DNA of 64,000 bases. It comes from Bombiscardovia apis (GTDB taxonomy: Bacteria; Actinomycetota; Actinomycetes; Actinomycetales; Bifidobacteriaceae). The translations under genes were made by a program, and so were the position numbers. The notes under the pieces were generated by a model, which was not told the DNA's origin, searched no databases, and was given only the letters and a program-made list of their open reading frames with translations. Location of the stretch: the NCBI RefSeq assembly GCF_033095945.1, contig NZ_AP026800.1, positions 1,240,001-1,304,000 on the forward strand. The letters are read 5' to 3'. The stretch's first letter is position 1. Every line of letters starts with the position of its first letter. Shown here in pieces: positions 1-8,994 of the stretch.

Positions 1-394
1 CTTGACCTTGGTAACCGGAGCGCTGGTCATCACGGCCCTTATAGCCGCCCTTGCGGTCGTCGCGACCCTGGTAACCAGAACGGCGGTCGTCGCCATTGCG
101 GTAGTTTGAACGATGCTCGTCGTGTCCGCGGTATCCCTGCCGGTCATCCCTGCGGAAATTGCCTTGCGATTTCCGCTCAGAATAGCGGCCCTCACCGGAG
201 TCATTTCCCTGATCATTGCGGTCGTGGGAACGGTAGCCGGAACCACGGTTACCATAGTGATCCCCTCGGGAACCACGGCCCTTAAAACCGCCGTGGCCTT
301 GATTTCCGCGATGAGATCCACCCGAATGTCCATAACCTGAACCGCGGTGGTTGCCGCCTTCATGTCCGCGGTTGTTCCTAGCTTCGTCTGCCAT
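1..394 (-). CDS. Arg/Gly-rich (RGG/RDDR-repeat) protein, N-terminal part only, cut by window edge
   Basis: The reading frame opens at an ATG at 394 (MADEARNNRGHEGG) and stays open to base 1, so only about 131 residues are visible. A GAGGA ribosome site lies about 7 bases before the start. The visible part is highly basic and low in complexity. It is made of Arg, Gly, Asp, Ser and Tyr, with imperfect repeats of the type GYQGRDDR / GYKGRDDQ near the window edge. Such RGG-like tails usually bind RNA or are disordered extensions of RNA-modifying enzymes; the folded domain, if there is one, lies outside the window. It is downstream of tyrS on the same strand, about 95 bases away. The function is not known from what can be seen. 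Confidence 0.72.
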   Translation of the reverse strand, partial: MADEARNNRGHEGGNHRGSGYGHSGGSHRGNQGHGGFKGRGSRGDHYGNRGSGYRSHDRNDQGNDSGEGRYSERKSQGNFRRDDRQGYRGHDEHRSNYRNGDDRRSGYQGRDDRKGGYKGRDDQRSGYQGQ

Positions 395-489
395 ATCAAT
401 ATCCTCAAATCTTCAGGCCTTACACTTCGTGCGCAAGACCTCTGTTACAACGCTATGCTGTTATTAGTTTTCGTACAAAAGATGGGCAT

Positions 490-1809
490 TTACTGCTTTT
501 CGAGGGCGCCTAGGGCTTTCTTGCCTCGCCTCACCAAAGCAAAACGGCCGCTCAAGAAATCAGCTTCTTGCAGGAGTTGGTCCTGGTCACTCACGCGCTC
601 ATTGTTGAGATAGACACCGCCCGACTTGATAGTCTTGCGGGCCTCGGAAATCGAGCTAAACAAACCAGCCCCTACCGCGGCATCAACTAACCTATCGCCG
701 ACCTTTGCTGCAGCGAAGCTCTTGTTGCCCTCGCTGTCGTCAATCTTCAAACCTTGGAGGGCACCCTCAAGCGCATCGGCATCTAAATCAGAGAGCTGGC
801 CGCGCCCAAAGAGCGCACCTGCTGCGTCTACAGCACCTTGGGCAGCCTTGTCTCCGTGAACGTAAGATGTGACTTCCCAGGCCAGAACTCGCTGAGCCTC
901 GCGGGCACCAGGATTGGCATTCACTTCCTCTTCCAAACGCTCAATCTCAGTCTTAGTGAGGAAGGTGAAGGTCTTTAAGAGCTTGACGACTTGGTCATCG
1001 GGCTGGTTAAACCAGAACTGGTAGAAGCGGTAAGGCGAGAACATTGTGGGGTTCAGCCAGACAGCATTGCCCTCTGACTTGCCGAACTTCTTGCCCTGTG
1101 CATCGGTAATGAGCGGGCTGGTCATGACCTGAACAGCCTTACCACGCACCTTACGAATAAGGTCTAAACCGCTGGTAAGGTTGCCCCACTGATCGCTGCC
1201 GCCCAGCTGAAGCTGGCAGTCGTAGCGGTCAAACAATTCTAGGAAATCGTTACCTTGCAAAACCTGATAACTGAACTCGGTAAAGGAGATGCCTTCTTCT
1301 GAATTCAGCCTGCGAGACACAGTGTCTTTAGCGAGCATGGTGCCCATGCGGAAGTTCTTGCCAATATCTCGCAAAAAGTCGATGACACTCATGGAGCCGG
1401 TCCACTCGTAGTTGCTCACAAAGCGCACTGGGTTAGCGCCTTCAGTAGCTAAGAAACGACCAATTTGCGCTTGAAGCTGGTCCGCCCAAGCTGCCACCGT
1501 CTCCTTAGGGTTGAGGGTGCGCTCGCCAGACTGACGGGGGTCTCCAATCAGACCAGTAGCGCCACCAACCAAAGCGATAGGATGATGCCCGGCTGCCTGC
1601 AAGTGACGCATGTTGAGCAGCTGCACCAAGTTTCCCACATGGAGGGAAGGCGCTGTAGGGTCAAAACCGCAGTAGTAGGTAACTTCTTGATCGCTCAGTT
1701 TTTTGTTGAGCTCAGCTTCATCGGTGCACTGCGCGATGAGCCCTCGCCACTTGAGCTCGTCAAAGAGCGAATCGAAGCCCGCTTCCTTGAAATCAGTGAC
1801 CTTAGCCAT
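490..1809 (-). CDS. tyrS: Tyrosyl-tRNA synthetase
   Basis: This enzyme charges tRNA-Tyr with tyrosine in the cytoplasm. It is a class I synthetase: the HIGH-type signature appears as LHVGN in the Rossmann domain and the KMSKS-type loop as KFGKS. The C-terminal 70 or so residues form an S4 RNA-binding domain. The full length of about 439 residues is normal for bacterial TyrRS. I chose the ATG at 1809 ([11 protein letters not shown]), preceded by GGGAG about 10 bases upstream. A TTG at 1836 would add nine residues and has no better ribosome site. It follows argR on the same strand with an 81-base gap and is probably part of the leftward aminoacyl-tRNA synthetase cluster. Confidence 0.96.
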   Translation of the reverse strand: MAKVTDFKEAGFDSLFDELKWRGLIAQCTDEAELNKKLSDQEVTYYCGFDPTAPSLHVGNLVQLLNMRHLQAAGHHPIALVGGATGLIGDPRQSGERTLNPKETVAAWADQLQAQIGRFLATEGANPVRFVSNYEWTGSMSVIDFLRDIGKNFRMGTMLAKDTVSRRLNSEEGISFTEFSYQVLQGNDFLELFDRYDCQLQLGGSDQWGNLTSGLDLIRKVRGKAVQVMTSPLITDAQGKKFGKSEGNAVWLNPTMFSPYRFYQFWFNQPDDQVVKLLKTFTFLTKTEIERLEEEVNANPGAREAQRVLAWEVTSYVHGDKAAQGAVDAAGALFGRGQLSDLDADALEGALQGLKIDDSEGNKSFAAAKVGDRLVDAAVGAGLFSSISEARKTIKSGGVYLNNERVSDQDQLLQEADFLSGRFALVRRGKKALGALEKQ

Positions 1810-1890
1810 AAGATAGTTACTCCCTATCGAATTCAAATATATATCTAATACGACGGCTTCATTCTCGCAGGTACGGCAGACACAAAACCG

Positions 1891-2463
1891 CTATTTCGCA
1901 GCGGCTTTAGCACCGTTTTCTTGCTTATGCTGGGCCTTGGCAGAAGACTCACCGGAGGTGATATTAATCAGCCACTGAGCCCGCTCCGCTGCTTCTTCGT
2001 CGTCGCTGGTAATGACGAGTACGGTATCGTCGCCAGCAATGGTGCCTAATACACCGACTATTGGCTGACGATCGAGCGCGCTTGCTGCGTATTGTGCCGC
2101 CCCAGAAGGTGTGCGCACAACTAAGAGATTCTTTGCTTGCTTCACTGAAGTAATCAAGCCCGTCAGCACGCGAGACAAATACTGGTCAGTCTTGCTGGAG
2201 TCGGCGGCGTTGGTCATAGCTAAAGACGCCACTTCAAGTAAGCTCTGATCGCCGGAATCGGGTATCCAATAACCGATCGCCCCGTCTGGGTAGCGCATCT
2301 TGGCTGCGTGAAGCTCATCGAGATCACGACTGAGCGTAGCCTGAGTCACGACAATATCTTGTAGGGATAGCAGGCGGGCTAGTTCTCCCTGAGAAGTCAC
2401 TATCCCCTGTCTTACTATTTGACGTACGGCATCGAGCCGGGCGGCTTTATTCGTAGGTCGCAT
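1891..2463 (-). CDS. argR: Arginine repressor ArgR
   Basis: This is a transcription factor that binds ARG boxes when loaded with arginine. The N-terminal winged helix spans about residues 8-75 and the C-terminal hexamerisation and arginine-binding domain includes GTIAGDDTVLVI. A tail of about 20 residues rich in Ala, Lys and Glu ends the protein. The ATG at 2463 has AGGAG upstream. In bifidobacteria I know, argR sits inside an argCJBDF-R-GH cluster between pheT and tyrS; here only argR remains and no arginine biosynthesis gene is present on either side. Its present targets are therefore unclear, perhaps transport or catabolism genes elsewhere. Confidence 0.94.
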   Translation of the reverse strand: MRPTNKAARLDAVRQIVRQGIVTSQGELARLLSLQDIVVTQATLSRDLDELHAAKMRYPDGAIGYWIPDSGDQSLLEVASLAMTNAADSSKTDQYLSRVLTGLITSVKQAKNLLVVRTPSGAAQYAASALDRQPIVGVLGTIAGDDTVLVITSDDEEAAERAQWLINITSGESSAKAQHKQENGAKAAAK

Positions 2464-2590
2464 AGGCTTCTCCTTAACGTAAACTGCTCCCCAGTCTACG
2501 GGCGTATTTCGACAGCCTTGCGCAAACGGTCAAGCTGCGCAAGTTCCCCCAGTAACACTAGTTACAAAAAGCTCGGGCTACACCAGACAG

Positions 2591-3286
2591 CTATGCGCTT
2601 ATCTGGTCGCCTCCAGTGCCGCCCGTATTGGGCATGACCTGCATCATTTGCTGGTAGAGGTCATCAACAGATATGCCAGACATTGCCATCCATAGAATCA
2701 TCAAGCTGTAGAGCAGGTTAATAACAACTGCTGCCACTGCTAAGCCGAAACCTTTCATGTGGAAGGTGCGGGTACGGTGGATAGCAATAGCACCCATAAA
2801 GGCTGAAATCAGCGGTATTGGGAAACAAATGGCCATAATGAGCGAGAGCACAGCGTAAGGATCCCAGTGACCATAGGCAGGATTCTGCTGAGGGTCGTCA
2901 AGGTCAATGCCATTGATAATATGCTTGCCCCTGTTGGCTGCTCCCGGATTACTGGCCTGCTGAAAGGGAGGCTGCTGCATATTTCCAGGCTGAGCGTAAG
3001 GCTGGTAGCCCTGTCCCTGATTCTGCCCATTTACCTGCTGAGAGCCCGTAGGGATTACCATTGGCTGACCCGGCTGATTGGGCTGAACCGAAGCCGACTG
3101 CCCCTCTTGAGGCTGGGCAGCTTCAGGCTCTGGCTGACCAAAAACATAAGGATTCCAACCTGGATACTGGTTGGAAAGCGCGCCGTATTCGGGCTGCGTT
3201 TGCTGCCCGTACGCCGGTTGCTGGGGCTCAGTAGAGCCTTGTGCGGCGTTGTAATCGCCAGCTGGTCTGTTCTGCTGAGTATCCGT
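2591..3286 (-). CDS. Pro/Gln-rich DUF4190-type membrane protein with apparent ACG start
   Basis: The C-terminal part (from about residue 130) has two hydrophobic segments, around AVLSLIMAICFPIPLISAFMG and GLAVAAVVINLLYSLMILWMA, the pattern of DUF4190 membrane proteins. These typically carry a long Pro/Gln/Gly-rich cytoplasmic N-terminus. The first in-frame ATG is at 3061, but it has no good ribosome site and would cut off the Pro/Gln-rich part. The frame stays open upstream for 75 more codons, and AAAGGAG at 3292-3298 sits 5 bases before an ACG codon at 3286 (reads TDTQQNRPAG). No ATG, GTG or TTG exists in frame in that stretch. Either ACG is used as the start, or the ATG has mutated. It lies between pheT and argR; the role is unknown. 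Confidence 0.7.
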   Translation of the reverse strand, partial: TDTQQNRPAGDYNAAQGSTEPQQPAYGQQTQPEYGALSNQYPGWNPYVFGQPEPEAAQPQEGQSASVQPNQPGQPMVIPTGSQQVNGQNQGQGYQPYAQPGNMQQPPFQQASNPGAANRGKHIINGIDLDDPQQNPAYGHWDPYAVLSLIMAICFPIPLISAFMGAIAIHRTRTFHMKGFGLAVAAVVINLLYSLMILWMAMSGISVDDLYQQMMQVMPNTGGTGGDQISA

Positions 3287-3324
3287 AGTAGCTCCTTTTG
3301 TCTTGCTGAGGCCAGTCTATACCG

Positions 3325-5925
3325 TCAGGCTCGTAGTTGCGCTCCCAGCGAGGCGGTCTGTTCAACAATCGCCTGGCGAAGGTGCTCGCTGTCCTCTGAA
3401 GTAAGTGTGCGGTCTGGTGCTCGGAAAGTCACGGCGAAGGCTAATGACTTAGCACCCTCACCTATCTGATCTCCGGTAAAGACATCGAAGAGCTCGATAG
3501 TCTCAAGCATGGGCCCACAGGCCTGCTCAATGGCTGCGGTCAATTGGGCAGCACTCACTGAGTCAGGAACAGTGAACGCTAGATCCTGTTTTACCGGCGG
3601 GAAGGTCGAAATGGCCTTTGCCTGCAAGGGCTTAAAGTCGATGTGGTCAAAGACAGCATCAAGATCGAGCTCGAAGGCTGCCGTATGCTCGGGCAGGCCG
3701 AGGGTATCCACGATGTGAGGATGAAGTTCTCCAACCACGCCTACCGGTGAACCCCCCATAAAGATTTGAGCCATGCGGCCCGGATGCCATTGGACTGGAA
3801 CTGCCGCTGGCTCAGGCTGTTGAAACTCATAAGTTGCCCCTAGACGATCCAAGACACGTCGTACGCTCTCAACAGCATCAGACCAGTCAATAGCGCGTTT
3901 ATCTCCCAGCCAGCCATCTTCAACGGCCAATCCCGAAAGTAAGGCAGCCACATGGAGCTTCTGCTCGGGCAGGCCTGCATCTAGTTGAGCAAGCTGCTCG
4001 TCGGTCGGCCGCTGGCCACCAGGGAGAGCTGGAATCGCTGGAGCATTTGGATCGTTCTTGAAAATTGACCCGAGCTCAAAAATACGGACATTTTCATTGC
4101 CTCGGCGGATATTTCGCTGAGCGGTATTGGCCAAGGGTAAGAGTAATTCCCGGCGCAAGTAAGGCCTGTCAGCAGCCATAGGATTCGCTAGCTCAACACT
4201 GACTGGCTTAATCTCGTCAATGTCGTAGTCGAAGACCTTAAAATCAGCGTCACCCACGAACGGGTAGTTCAACACCTCGGTGAGACCGTATTCAGCTAAG
4301 GTATCGGCTACCCAACGCTGACGACTCTGCTCAGGAGTTAATCCAACCGCTCCTGCTACGTGAGGAGAAGGAACGTTGACCGGAATCTGGTCATAGCCCA
4401 CCAATCGAGCAACTTCTTCGACCAAATCGCAGGGCTGAACTAAGTCCGGCCGCCAGCTCGGTGGAGTGACCCTGAGTTCGTTTTCGCTAACAGACTCGAC
4501 ACTGCATCCGATATCTTCGAGCAGGGCAACGATGGTGTCTCGGTCAGTATCGAGATCTACTAAACGCTTTACAGTGCTCACAGGGAAATCGATTGCAGCC
4601 GGCGATTGGGTGCTATCAATATCAATTGCCACCGAATCGGCTTGAGCCTGGCCATACTGAGTTAGCAAATCGACTGCCATTTGAGCAGCTGCCGGCTGTA
4701 TGGCGTAGTCAACGCCGCGTTCAAAGCGACGAGAAGCCTCAGAGGGCAATTTGTGCCTGCGTGCCGAGCGTGCAATGGAAACGGTGTCGAAGTGAGCAGC
4801 CTCAATCAAAATGTTAGTAGTCTCGTCGGTAACTTCGCCGTAGAGACCGCCCATCACGCCCGCTATACCAAGCACACGAGAGCCGCGCTTGCCCTCAGGC
4901 GAATCGGTAATCAGTAAGTCCTCAGGACTCAGCTCACGCTCTTTGCCATCGAGGGTAGTCAGGTGCTCACCCTCTTGAGCTCGGCGTACCACAATTGGGC
5001 CTTCAATCTTGTCCAAATCGTAGGCATGTAAGGGCTGCCCCAAGTCGAGCATGACATAGTTAGTGACGTCAACAGCCAGAGAAAGCGAGCGCATGCCGGC
5101 GCGGATAAGCCTGCGACGCATCCAATTAGGGGTAGCGCTAGCAGCATTGTATCCTCGCACTGCACGCAGATAGTAGCGGTCGCAACCCACCTGGCCGTAG
5201 ATGGGATTACGGTCGTCAATCTCAACCTGCACGGGAGCTTGGCTCGCGTCAACCTTAGCGTCAATCTTAGCGTTGAGGCTTTCGACTGGGTCTTGGTAGC
5301 TAGCACCAGTCGAATGATGGAATTCACGGGCCACACCGCGATAGGACAGGGCATATCCACGGTCTGGAGTGATGTTAATTTCCAAGAGAGGATTGTCGAG
5401 ATGCAACAATTCCATCGCATCGTCGCCGGGCTTCAACGCTTCATATTCTTTTGGGGTGAACCCATACTGGCGAAGGAGGATAATGCCGTTGTGGTCAGAA
5501 CCGAGGCCTAGCTCACGCTCAGAAGCACACATACCATCTGAGATATGTCCGTAAGTCTTGCGCGGTTCAATCTTGAAATCTCCGGGCAGAACAGCGCCAG
5601 GCAAAGTGACAACCACTTTTTCGCCGGCCGCCATGTTGGGAGCTCCGCAGACGATACCACGAGGAACCTTATGGCCCTCATCGTCTACGGCATTGTATTG
5701 CTCACCCACGTCAACATGGCACCAGTTAATGACCTTGCCATTCTTCTGCGGTTCTGGCGTAGCGTCAACTACGTAGCCCACCACGATAGGGCCGGTAACT
5801 GAGGAGCGGTGAATCTCTTCCTCTTCCAGACCAACCTGAACCAAATCTTGAGCCAGCTGCTCGTATGACAACTCAGCTGGTACCTGAACGTGCTCCTTGA
5901 GCCAATCAATGTCTACCATCGGCAT
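3325..5925 (-). CDS. pheT: Phenylalanyl-tRNA synthetase beta subunit
   Basis: This is the large subunit of the alpha2-beta2 PheRS. In order it has an N-terminal tRNA-binding (EMAP-like) domain from about residue 45 to 155, then the B3/B4 editing domain, the B5 domain, a catalytic-like core, and a C-terminal anticodon-binding (FDX-ACB) domain of about 95 residues starting near FPPVKQDLAF. The length of 866 is slightly above the usual 800-850. The start at 5925 (MPMVDIDWLK) has GGGGGAG about 10 bases upstream; a second ATG two codons later is possible. It starts 6 bases after the pheS stop, so the two subunits are co-translated from one message. Confidence 0.97.
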   Translation of the reverse strand: MPMVDIDWLKEHVQVPAELSYEQLAQDLVQVGLEEEEIHRSSVTGPIVVGYVVDATPEPQKNGKVINWCHVDVGEQYNAVDDEGHKVPRGIVCGAPNMAAGEKVVVTLPGAVLPGDFKIEPRKTYGHISDGMCASERELGLGSDHNGIILLRQYGFTPKEYEALKPGDDAMELLHLDNPLLEINITPDRGYALSYRGVAREFHHSTGASYQDPVESLNAKIDAKVDASQAPVQVEIDDRNPIYGQVGCDRYYLRAVRGYNAASATPNWMRRRLIRAGMRSLSLAVDVTNYVMLDLGQPLHAYDLDKIEGPIVVRRAQEGEHLTTLDGKERELSPEDLLITDSPEGKRGSRVLGIAGVMGGLYGEVTDETTNILIEAAHFDTVSIARSARRHKLPSEASRRFERGVDYAIQPAAAQMAVDLLTQYGQAQADSVAIDIDSTQSPAAIDFPVSTVKRLVDLDTDRDTIVALLEDIGCSVESVSENELRVTPPSWRPDLVQPCDLVEEVARLVGYDQIPVNVPSPHVAGAVGLTPEQSRQRWVADTLAEYGLTEVLNYPFVGDADFKVFDYDIDEIKPVSVELANPMAADRPYLRRELLLPLANTAQRNIRRGNENVRIFELGSIFKNDPNAPAIPALPGGQRPTDEQLAQLDAGLPEQKLHVAALLSGLAVEDGWLGDKRAIDWSDAVESVRRVLDRLGATYEFQQPEPAAVPVQWHPGRMAQIFMGGSPVGVVGELHPHIVDTLGLPEHTAAFELDLDAVFDHIDFKPLQAKAISTFPPVKQDLAFTVPDSVSAAQLTAAIEQACGPMLETIELFDVFTGDQIGEGAKSLAFAVTFRAPDRTLTSEDSEHLRQAIVEQTASLGAQLRA

Positions 5926-5931
5926 CGCTGA

Positions 5932-6996
5932 TCACTCCCCCATCACAAACTGGTCGCTGAAGCGCACGTCGCCCTCTACCAGGTCGTGCATATCGTTAAT
6001 ATCGTGGCGCAAGAGCAAGGTACGCTCCATGCCCACACCAAAAGCAAAGCCGGAGTATATTTCCGGATCAATATCTGCAGCCCGCAGCACGTTGGGATTG
6101 ACCATACCGCAGCCGCCCCACTCGATCCAGCCGGGGCCACCCTTCTTATCAGGGAACCACAAGTCCATTTCAGCAGAAGGCTCAGTGAAAGGGAAGTAAG
6201 AAGGACGCAAACGGGTACGAGCACCTTCGCCAAACATAGCGACAGCCAACTTATCGAGTACACCCTTCAAGTCGGCCATAGTCAGACCTTTATCTACGGC
6301 AATTGCCTCACACTGGTGGAAGACAGGCGTGTGTGTAGCATCGAGCTCATCGGTACGAAAAACGCGTCCTGGACTGGCAATATAGAGTGGCACACCACGA
6401 TTTATGAGACCGCGCACCTGATCTGTCGAAGTCTGCGTTCGCATCACCAAATTGGACCCCACAAAACCGGCAGCATCCTTGGTTTGATTGCCCTTAACGT
6501 AGAAGGTGTCCTGCATCTGTCGAGCAGGGTGGTCCGGGCTAAGATTGAGCGCGTCGAAGTTATACCATTCACTTTCAACTTCAGGCCCAGATGAAATCTG
6601 CCAACCCATTGAGACAAAGAAATCCTCAACGTCTTCCATCAGCTTAGCCAGGGGGTGTCGAGCGCCGAGCGGGCGACGCTCAATGGGCAGAGTCATGTCG
6701 ACCTGCTCGGCTGCCAACTTGCTCTGTTCGGCTTGAGCTTGCAGCACGTTCTCTTTGAGGCCATATGCTCGGCCGAAATCAGCCTTGAGCTTGCCCATAA
6801 GCTGGCCAGCACCCTTTTTAGCTTCGGGAGGCAGCGAGCCAATGGCGCGACTGGCTTGGCCCATTGCAGATTCGGCACCCGCAAATTGCGCCTTCAGGGC
6901 CTTCAACTCCTCCAGAGTGGAAGCGTTGCGAATTTTCTCAATACCCTCGGCGACCTCGTCGGTGACTGCCGCTGGATCGAATTGCGCATCTGCCAA
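5932..6996 (-). CDS. pheS: Phenylalanyl-tRNA synthetase alpha subunit
   Basis: This is the catalytic subunit of PheRS. It has an N-terminal coiled-coil of about 90 residues that contacts tRNA, followed by the class II catalytic core. Motif 2 is seen around HQCEAIAVDKGLTM and motif 3 near GFAFGVGMERTLLLRHDI. The length of 354 residues is normal. The start is a TTG at 6996 (ADAQFDPAAV follows) with AAAGGG 6 bases upstream; there is no suitable in-frame ATG. It is the first gene of the pheST pair and lies 65 bases downstream of the rRNA methyltransferase gene on the same strand. Confidence 0.97.
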   Translation of the reverse strand: MADAQFDPAAVTDEVAEGIEKIRNASTLEELKALKAQFAGAESAMGQASRAIGSLPPEAKKGAGQLMGKLKADFGRAYGLKENVLQAQAEQSKLAAEQVDMTLPIERRPLGARHPLAKLMEDVEDFFVSMGWQISSGPEVESEWYNFDALNLSPDHPARQMQDTFYVKGNQTKDAAGFVGSNLVMRTQTSTDQVRGLINRGVPLYIASPGRVFRTDELDATHTPVFHQCEAIAVDKGLTMADLKGVLDKLAVAMFGEGARTRLRPSYFPFTEPSAEMDLWFPDKKGGPGWIEWGGCGMVNPNVLRAADIDPEIYSGFAFGVGMERTLLLRHDINDMHDLVEGDVRFSDQFVMGE

Positions 6997-7061
6997 TTTG
7001 AGCCCTTTCTACGCGAGCGCGAACCCGCAAAAACTGCTATCTACCAGTCTTTTCGCTGTCT

Positions 7062-7955
7062 TCACATTCTCCCAAGACGACTCGACATAGCCAGGGAATA
7101 TAGGAGGACCGCTGCCGACATCGCTAAGTTGAGCGATTCAGCCTTGCCGTATATGGGAATGGAAACGATGCTGTCGCTGCGTTCCAACAGAGCAGTAGGC
7201 AGCCCGCGAGCTTCGTTGCCAAAGAGCAGGGCTAGCCCAGATGCTGCTTCTTTACTTTGGGCCAACATATCAGGCAAACTCACCGGAACGCGGTCACTGG
7301 TGCCATACACATCTGCAGCTACTACCGGAAGCTGCCTAGTCTGCACCCAAGTGAAGAACTCATCGGTGGAGACCTGAACAACTGGGATATGGAAGATAGA
7401 ACCGGCAGTAGCCCGCAGGACTTTGGGGCTAAAGGGGTCAACGCAGTCATCTACCAAAAGTAAGGCTTGCAAACCTGCAGCATCGGCCGTGCGGATAATC
7501 GTACCCTCATTGCCCGGGTCGCGAACCTGCCACAGGGCTGCAACCTGCACAGATTCTGCCTGTCCAGTCTGATCCTGCGGCAACAACAAACTATTGGCCT
7601 GCACTTGCAAATCTTCTAACCTACCTACGGCAACAATCCCCTGTGCATCCTTGCTGATGGCTTGCATAGTGCGGGAGCTGACGTAGTGAATGTAGGCCCG
7701 GGGCGCTGCTTTAAGAGCAGAGTTGCGAATCTGGGCTGCTGCGGTCGAAACAGGTTTCATTCCCGCATCCGGCTCGACCTCCACGTAAATGTCGAGCAGG
7801 CACTGAGGCTGGCAGGCTACGGCTTCGCGCACACACTGCGGTCCTTCAATCATAAAACGCCCGTAGCGTTGGCGGCGACGGCGCTCACTGAGTTCAGCAA
7901 TTCGGCGAATACGCTCAGAGCGAGGATTGTCTATAATTTCACGGTATTCAGGCAT
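7062..7955 (-). CDS. TrmH/SpoU-family RNA 2'-O-methyltransferase
   Basis: This is a SPOUT-class methyltransferase that uses S-adenosylmethionine to methylate a ribose of rRNA or tRNA. The N-terminal L30e-like substrate-binding domain includes RFMIEGPQCVREA. The C-terminal knotted domain holds the three family motifs: RDPGNEGTIIRTADAAG (motif 1), LLFGNEARGLP (motif 2) and VSIPIYGKAESLNLAMSAAV (motif 3). I chose the ATG at 7955 (MPEYREIIDNPRSERI) with GGAAG upstream; a TTG at 7985 would add ten residues. The position, about 65 bases upstream of pheS, is conserved in related actinobacteria. The exact target nucleotide cannot be read from the sequence. The 285 bases between this start and sodA hold the divergent promoters, which I could not place with confidence. 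Confidence 0.93.
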   Translation of the reverse strand: MPEYREIIDNPRSERIRRIAELSERRRRQRYGRFMIEGPQCVREAVACQPQCLLDIYVEVEPDAGMKPVSTAAAQIRNSALKAAPRAYIHYVSSRTMQAISKDAQGIVAVGRLEDLQVQANSLLLPQDQTGQAESVQVAALWQVRDPGNEGTIIRTADAAGLQALLLVDDCVDPFSPKVLRATAGSIFHIPVVQVSTDEFFTWVQTRQLPVVAADVYGTSDRVPVSLPDMLAQSKEAASGLALLFGNEARGLPTALLERSDSIVSIPIYGKAESLNLAMSAAVLLYSLAMSSRLGRM

Positions 7956-8240
7956 AGCTTCCACTCTAGTGAGCAGCCAAGCCAAGCAAAACGCAGAGGG
8001 AAACTGACCGGCACAACCTTACTTACACAAGGCCAGCGCTCAACGAACAAGCAGATGGAGCAAGCGGTGAGTGTGTGATATCTCACGAAAAGAAGCGGCC
8101 CCTTCGCCTTGGCAGGGGGCTGGGCAAGGACTAGGCTTAAAGTACAAGCCAAGTCGACTTGCGTAACGCAGACATGCTGTGCCCTTGCGCGCCGAGCGAA
8201 GGCGCTCACACGGCGGCATTTCATACAAGAAGGAGGCGTC

Positions 8241-8861
8241 ATGCCTGTTTATACTTTGCCTGACCTGCCCTATGATTATTCGGCTCTCGAGCCATTTATC
8301 TCCGGTAAGATTATGGAACTCCACCACGATAAGCACCATCAGGCTTACGTGAACGGAGCCAACCAGGCCCTGGAGCAAATTCACGATGCAGCTGAGTCCG
8401 GCAACGTGGCCCAGTCCAATATGCTCGAAAAGAACCTGGCCTTCAACTTGGCCGGTCACAAGAACCACACCATCTTCTGGAAGAACATGGCTCCGGCTCA
8501 AGACGAAGAGCCCACAGGCGAACTCAAGGCCGCTATTGAAGAGCAGTTCGGCAGTTTCCAAGGCTTCCAGACCTACTTCGAATCCATGTGCGCAGGCATT
8601 CAGGGCTCCGGCTGGGCCGTACTCGCTTGGGATGCCTTGGGCGAGCGCCTGGTAACCTTGCAAATGTACGATCACCAGGGCAACCTGCCTGTCACTATCT
8701 TCCCGCTGGTTATGCTCGATCTTTGGGAGCACGCCTACTATCTGGATTACCAGAACGTGCGCGCCGACTACGTGAAGGCCTGGTGGAACATCGTCAACTG
8801 GGAAGATGCTTCCAAGCGCTTCGACGAGGTACGCAACCTGAACACCATTTTGGTAAAGTAA
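8241..8861 (+). CDS. sodA: Superoxide dismutase (Fe/Mn family)
   Basis: This enzyme converts superoxide to oxygen and hydrogen peroxide in the cytoplasm. The metal ligands are visible as H28 (MELHH), H76 (NHTIFW), D160 and H164 (DLWEHAYYLDY). The protein has 206 residues, the usual size, and resembles the mycobacterial and corynebacterial SodA type. The start at 8241 (MPVYTLPDLPYDY) is fixed by an AAGGAGG site 5-6 bases upstream; longer frames starting upstream lack family similarity. The gene stands alone between a divergent methyltransferase gene and a convergent ECF transporter operon and ends at a strong terminator. Most bifidobacteria lack superoxide dismutase, so its presence is notable. 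The choice between iron and manganese cannot be decided here. Confidence 0.95.
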   Translation: MPVYTLPDLPYDYSALEPFISGKIMELHHDKHHQAYVNGANQALEQIHDAAESGNVAQSNMLEKNLAFNLAGHKNHTIFWKNMAPAQDEEPTGELKAAIEEQFGSFQGFQTYFESMCAGIQGSGWAVLAWDALGERLVTLQMYDHQGNLPVTIFPLVMLDLWEHAYYLDYQNVRADYVKAWWNIVNWEDASKRFDEVRNLNTILVK

Positions 8862-8916
8862 GCACTTCTTTGTCGTTGTAATCAAGTTTTTGCTTGGCTA
8901 CAGCGCTTATGCAAGA

Positions 8917-8960
8917 AAGCCGCTCGATGCATATCGCAAAGCATCGAGCGGCTTTTCTGT
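8917..8960. terminator. Bidirectional Rho-independent terminator
   Basis: A 14-bp perfect stem (AAGCCGCTCGATGC pairing with GCATCGAGCGGCTT) closes a 10-base loop and is followed on the + strand by TTCTGTCTTTTTT. It lies between sodA (+) and the convergent ECF transporter gene (-) and can end both transcripts. Confidence 0.9.
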
Positions 8961-8994
8961 CTTTTTTCAGTAGGAGGGGCTCCTGAGTTATGCC

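Noticed and set aside
113..613. Short plus-strand frames at the left end
   Set aside because: They lie opposite the Arg/Gly-rich gene and tyrS and have no ribosome site or family match.
2867..3469. 200-codon plus-strand frame opposite the DUF4190 gene and the end of pheT
   Set aside because: It spans two genes on the other strand and its product is an Arg/Leu-rich shadow without any family feature.
8109..8240. N-terminal extension of sodA from an upstream start
   Set aside because: The AAGGAGG site before 8241 and the family's usual N-terminus fix the start at 8241.
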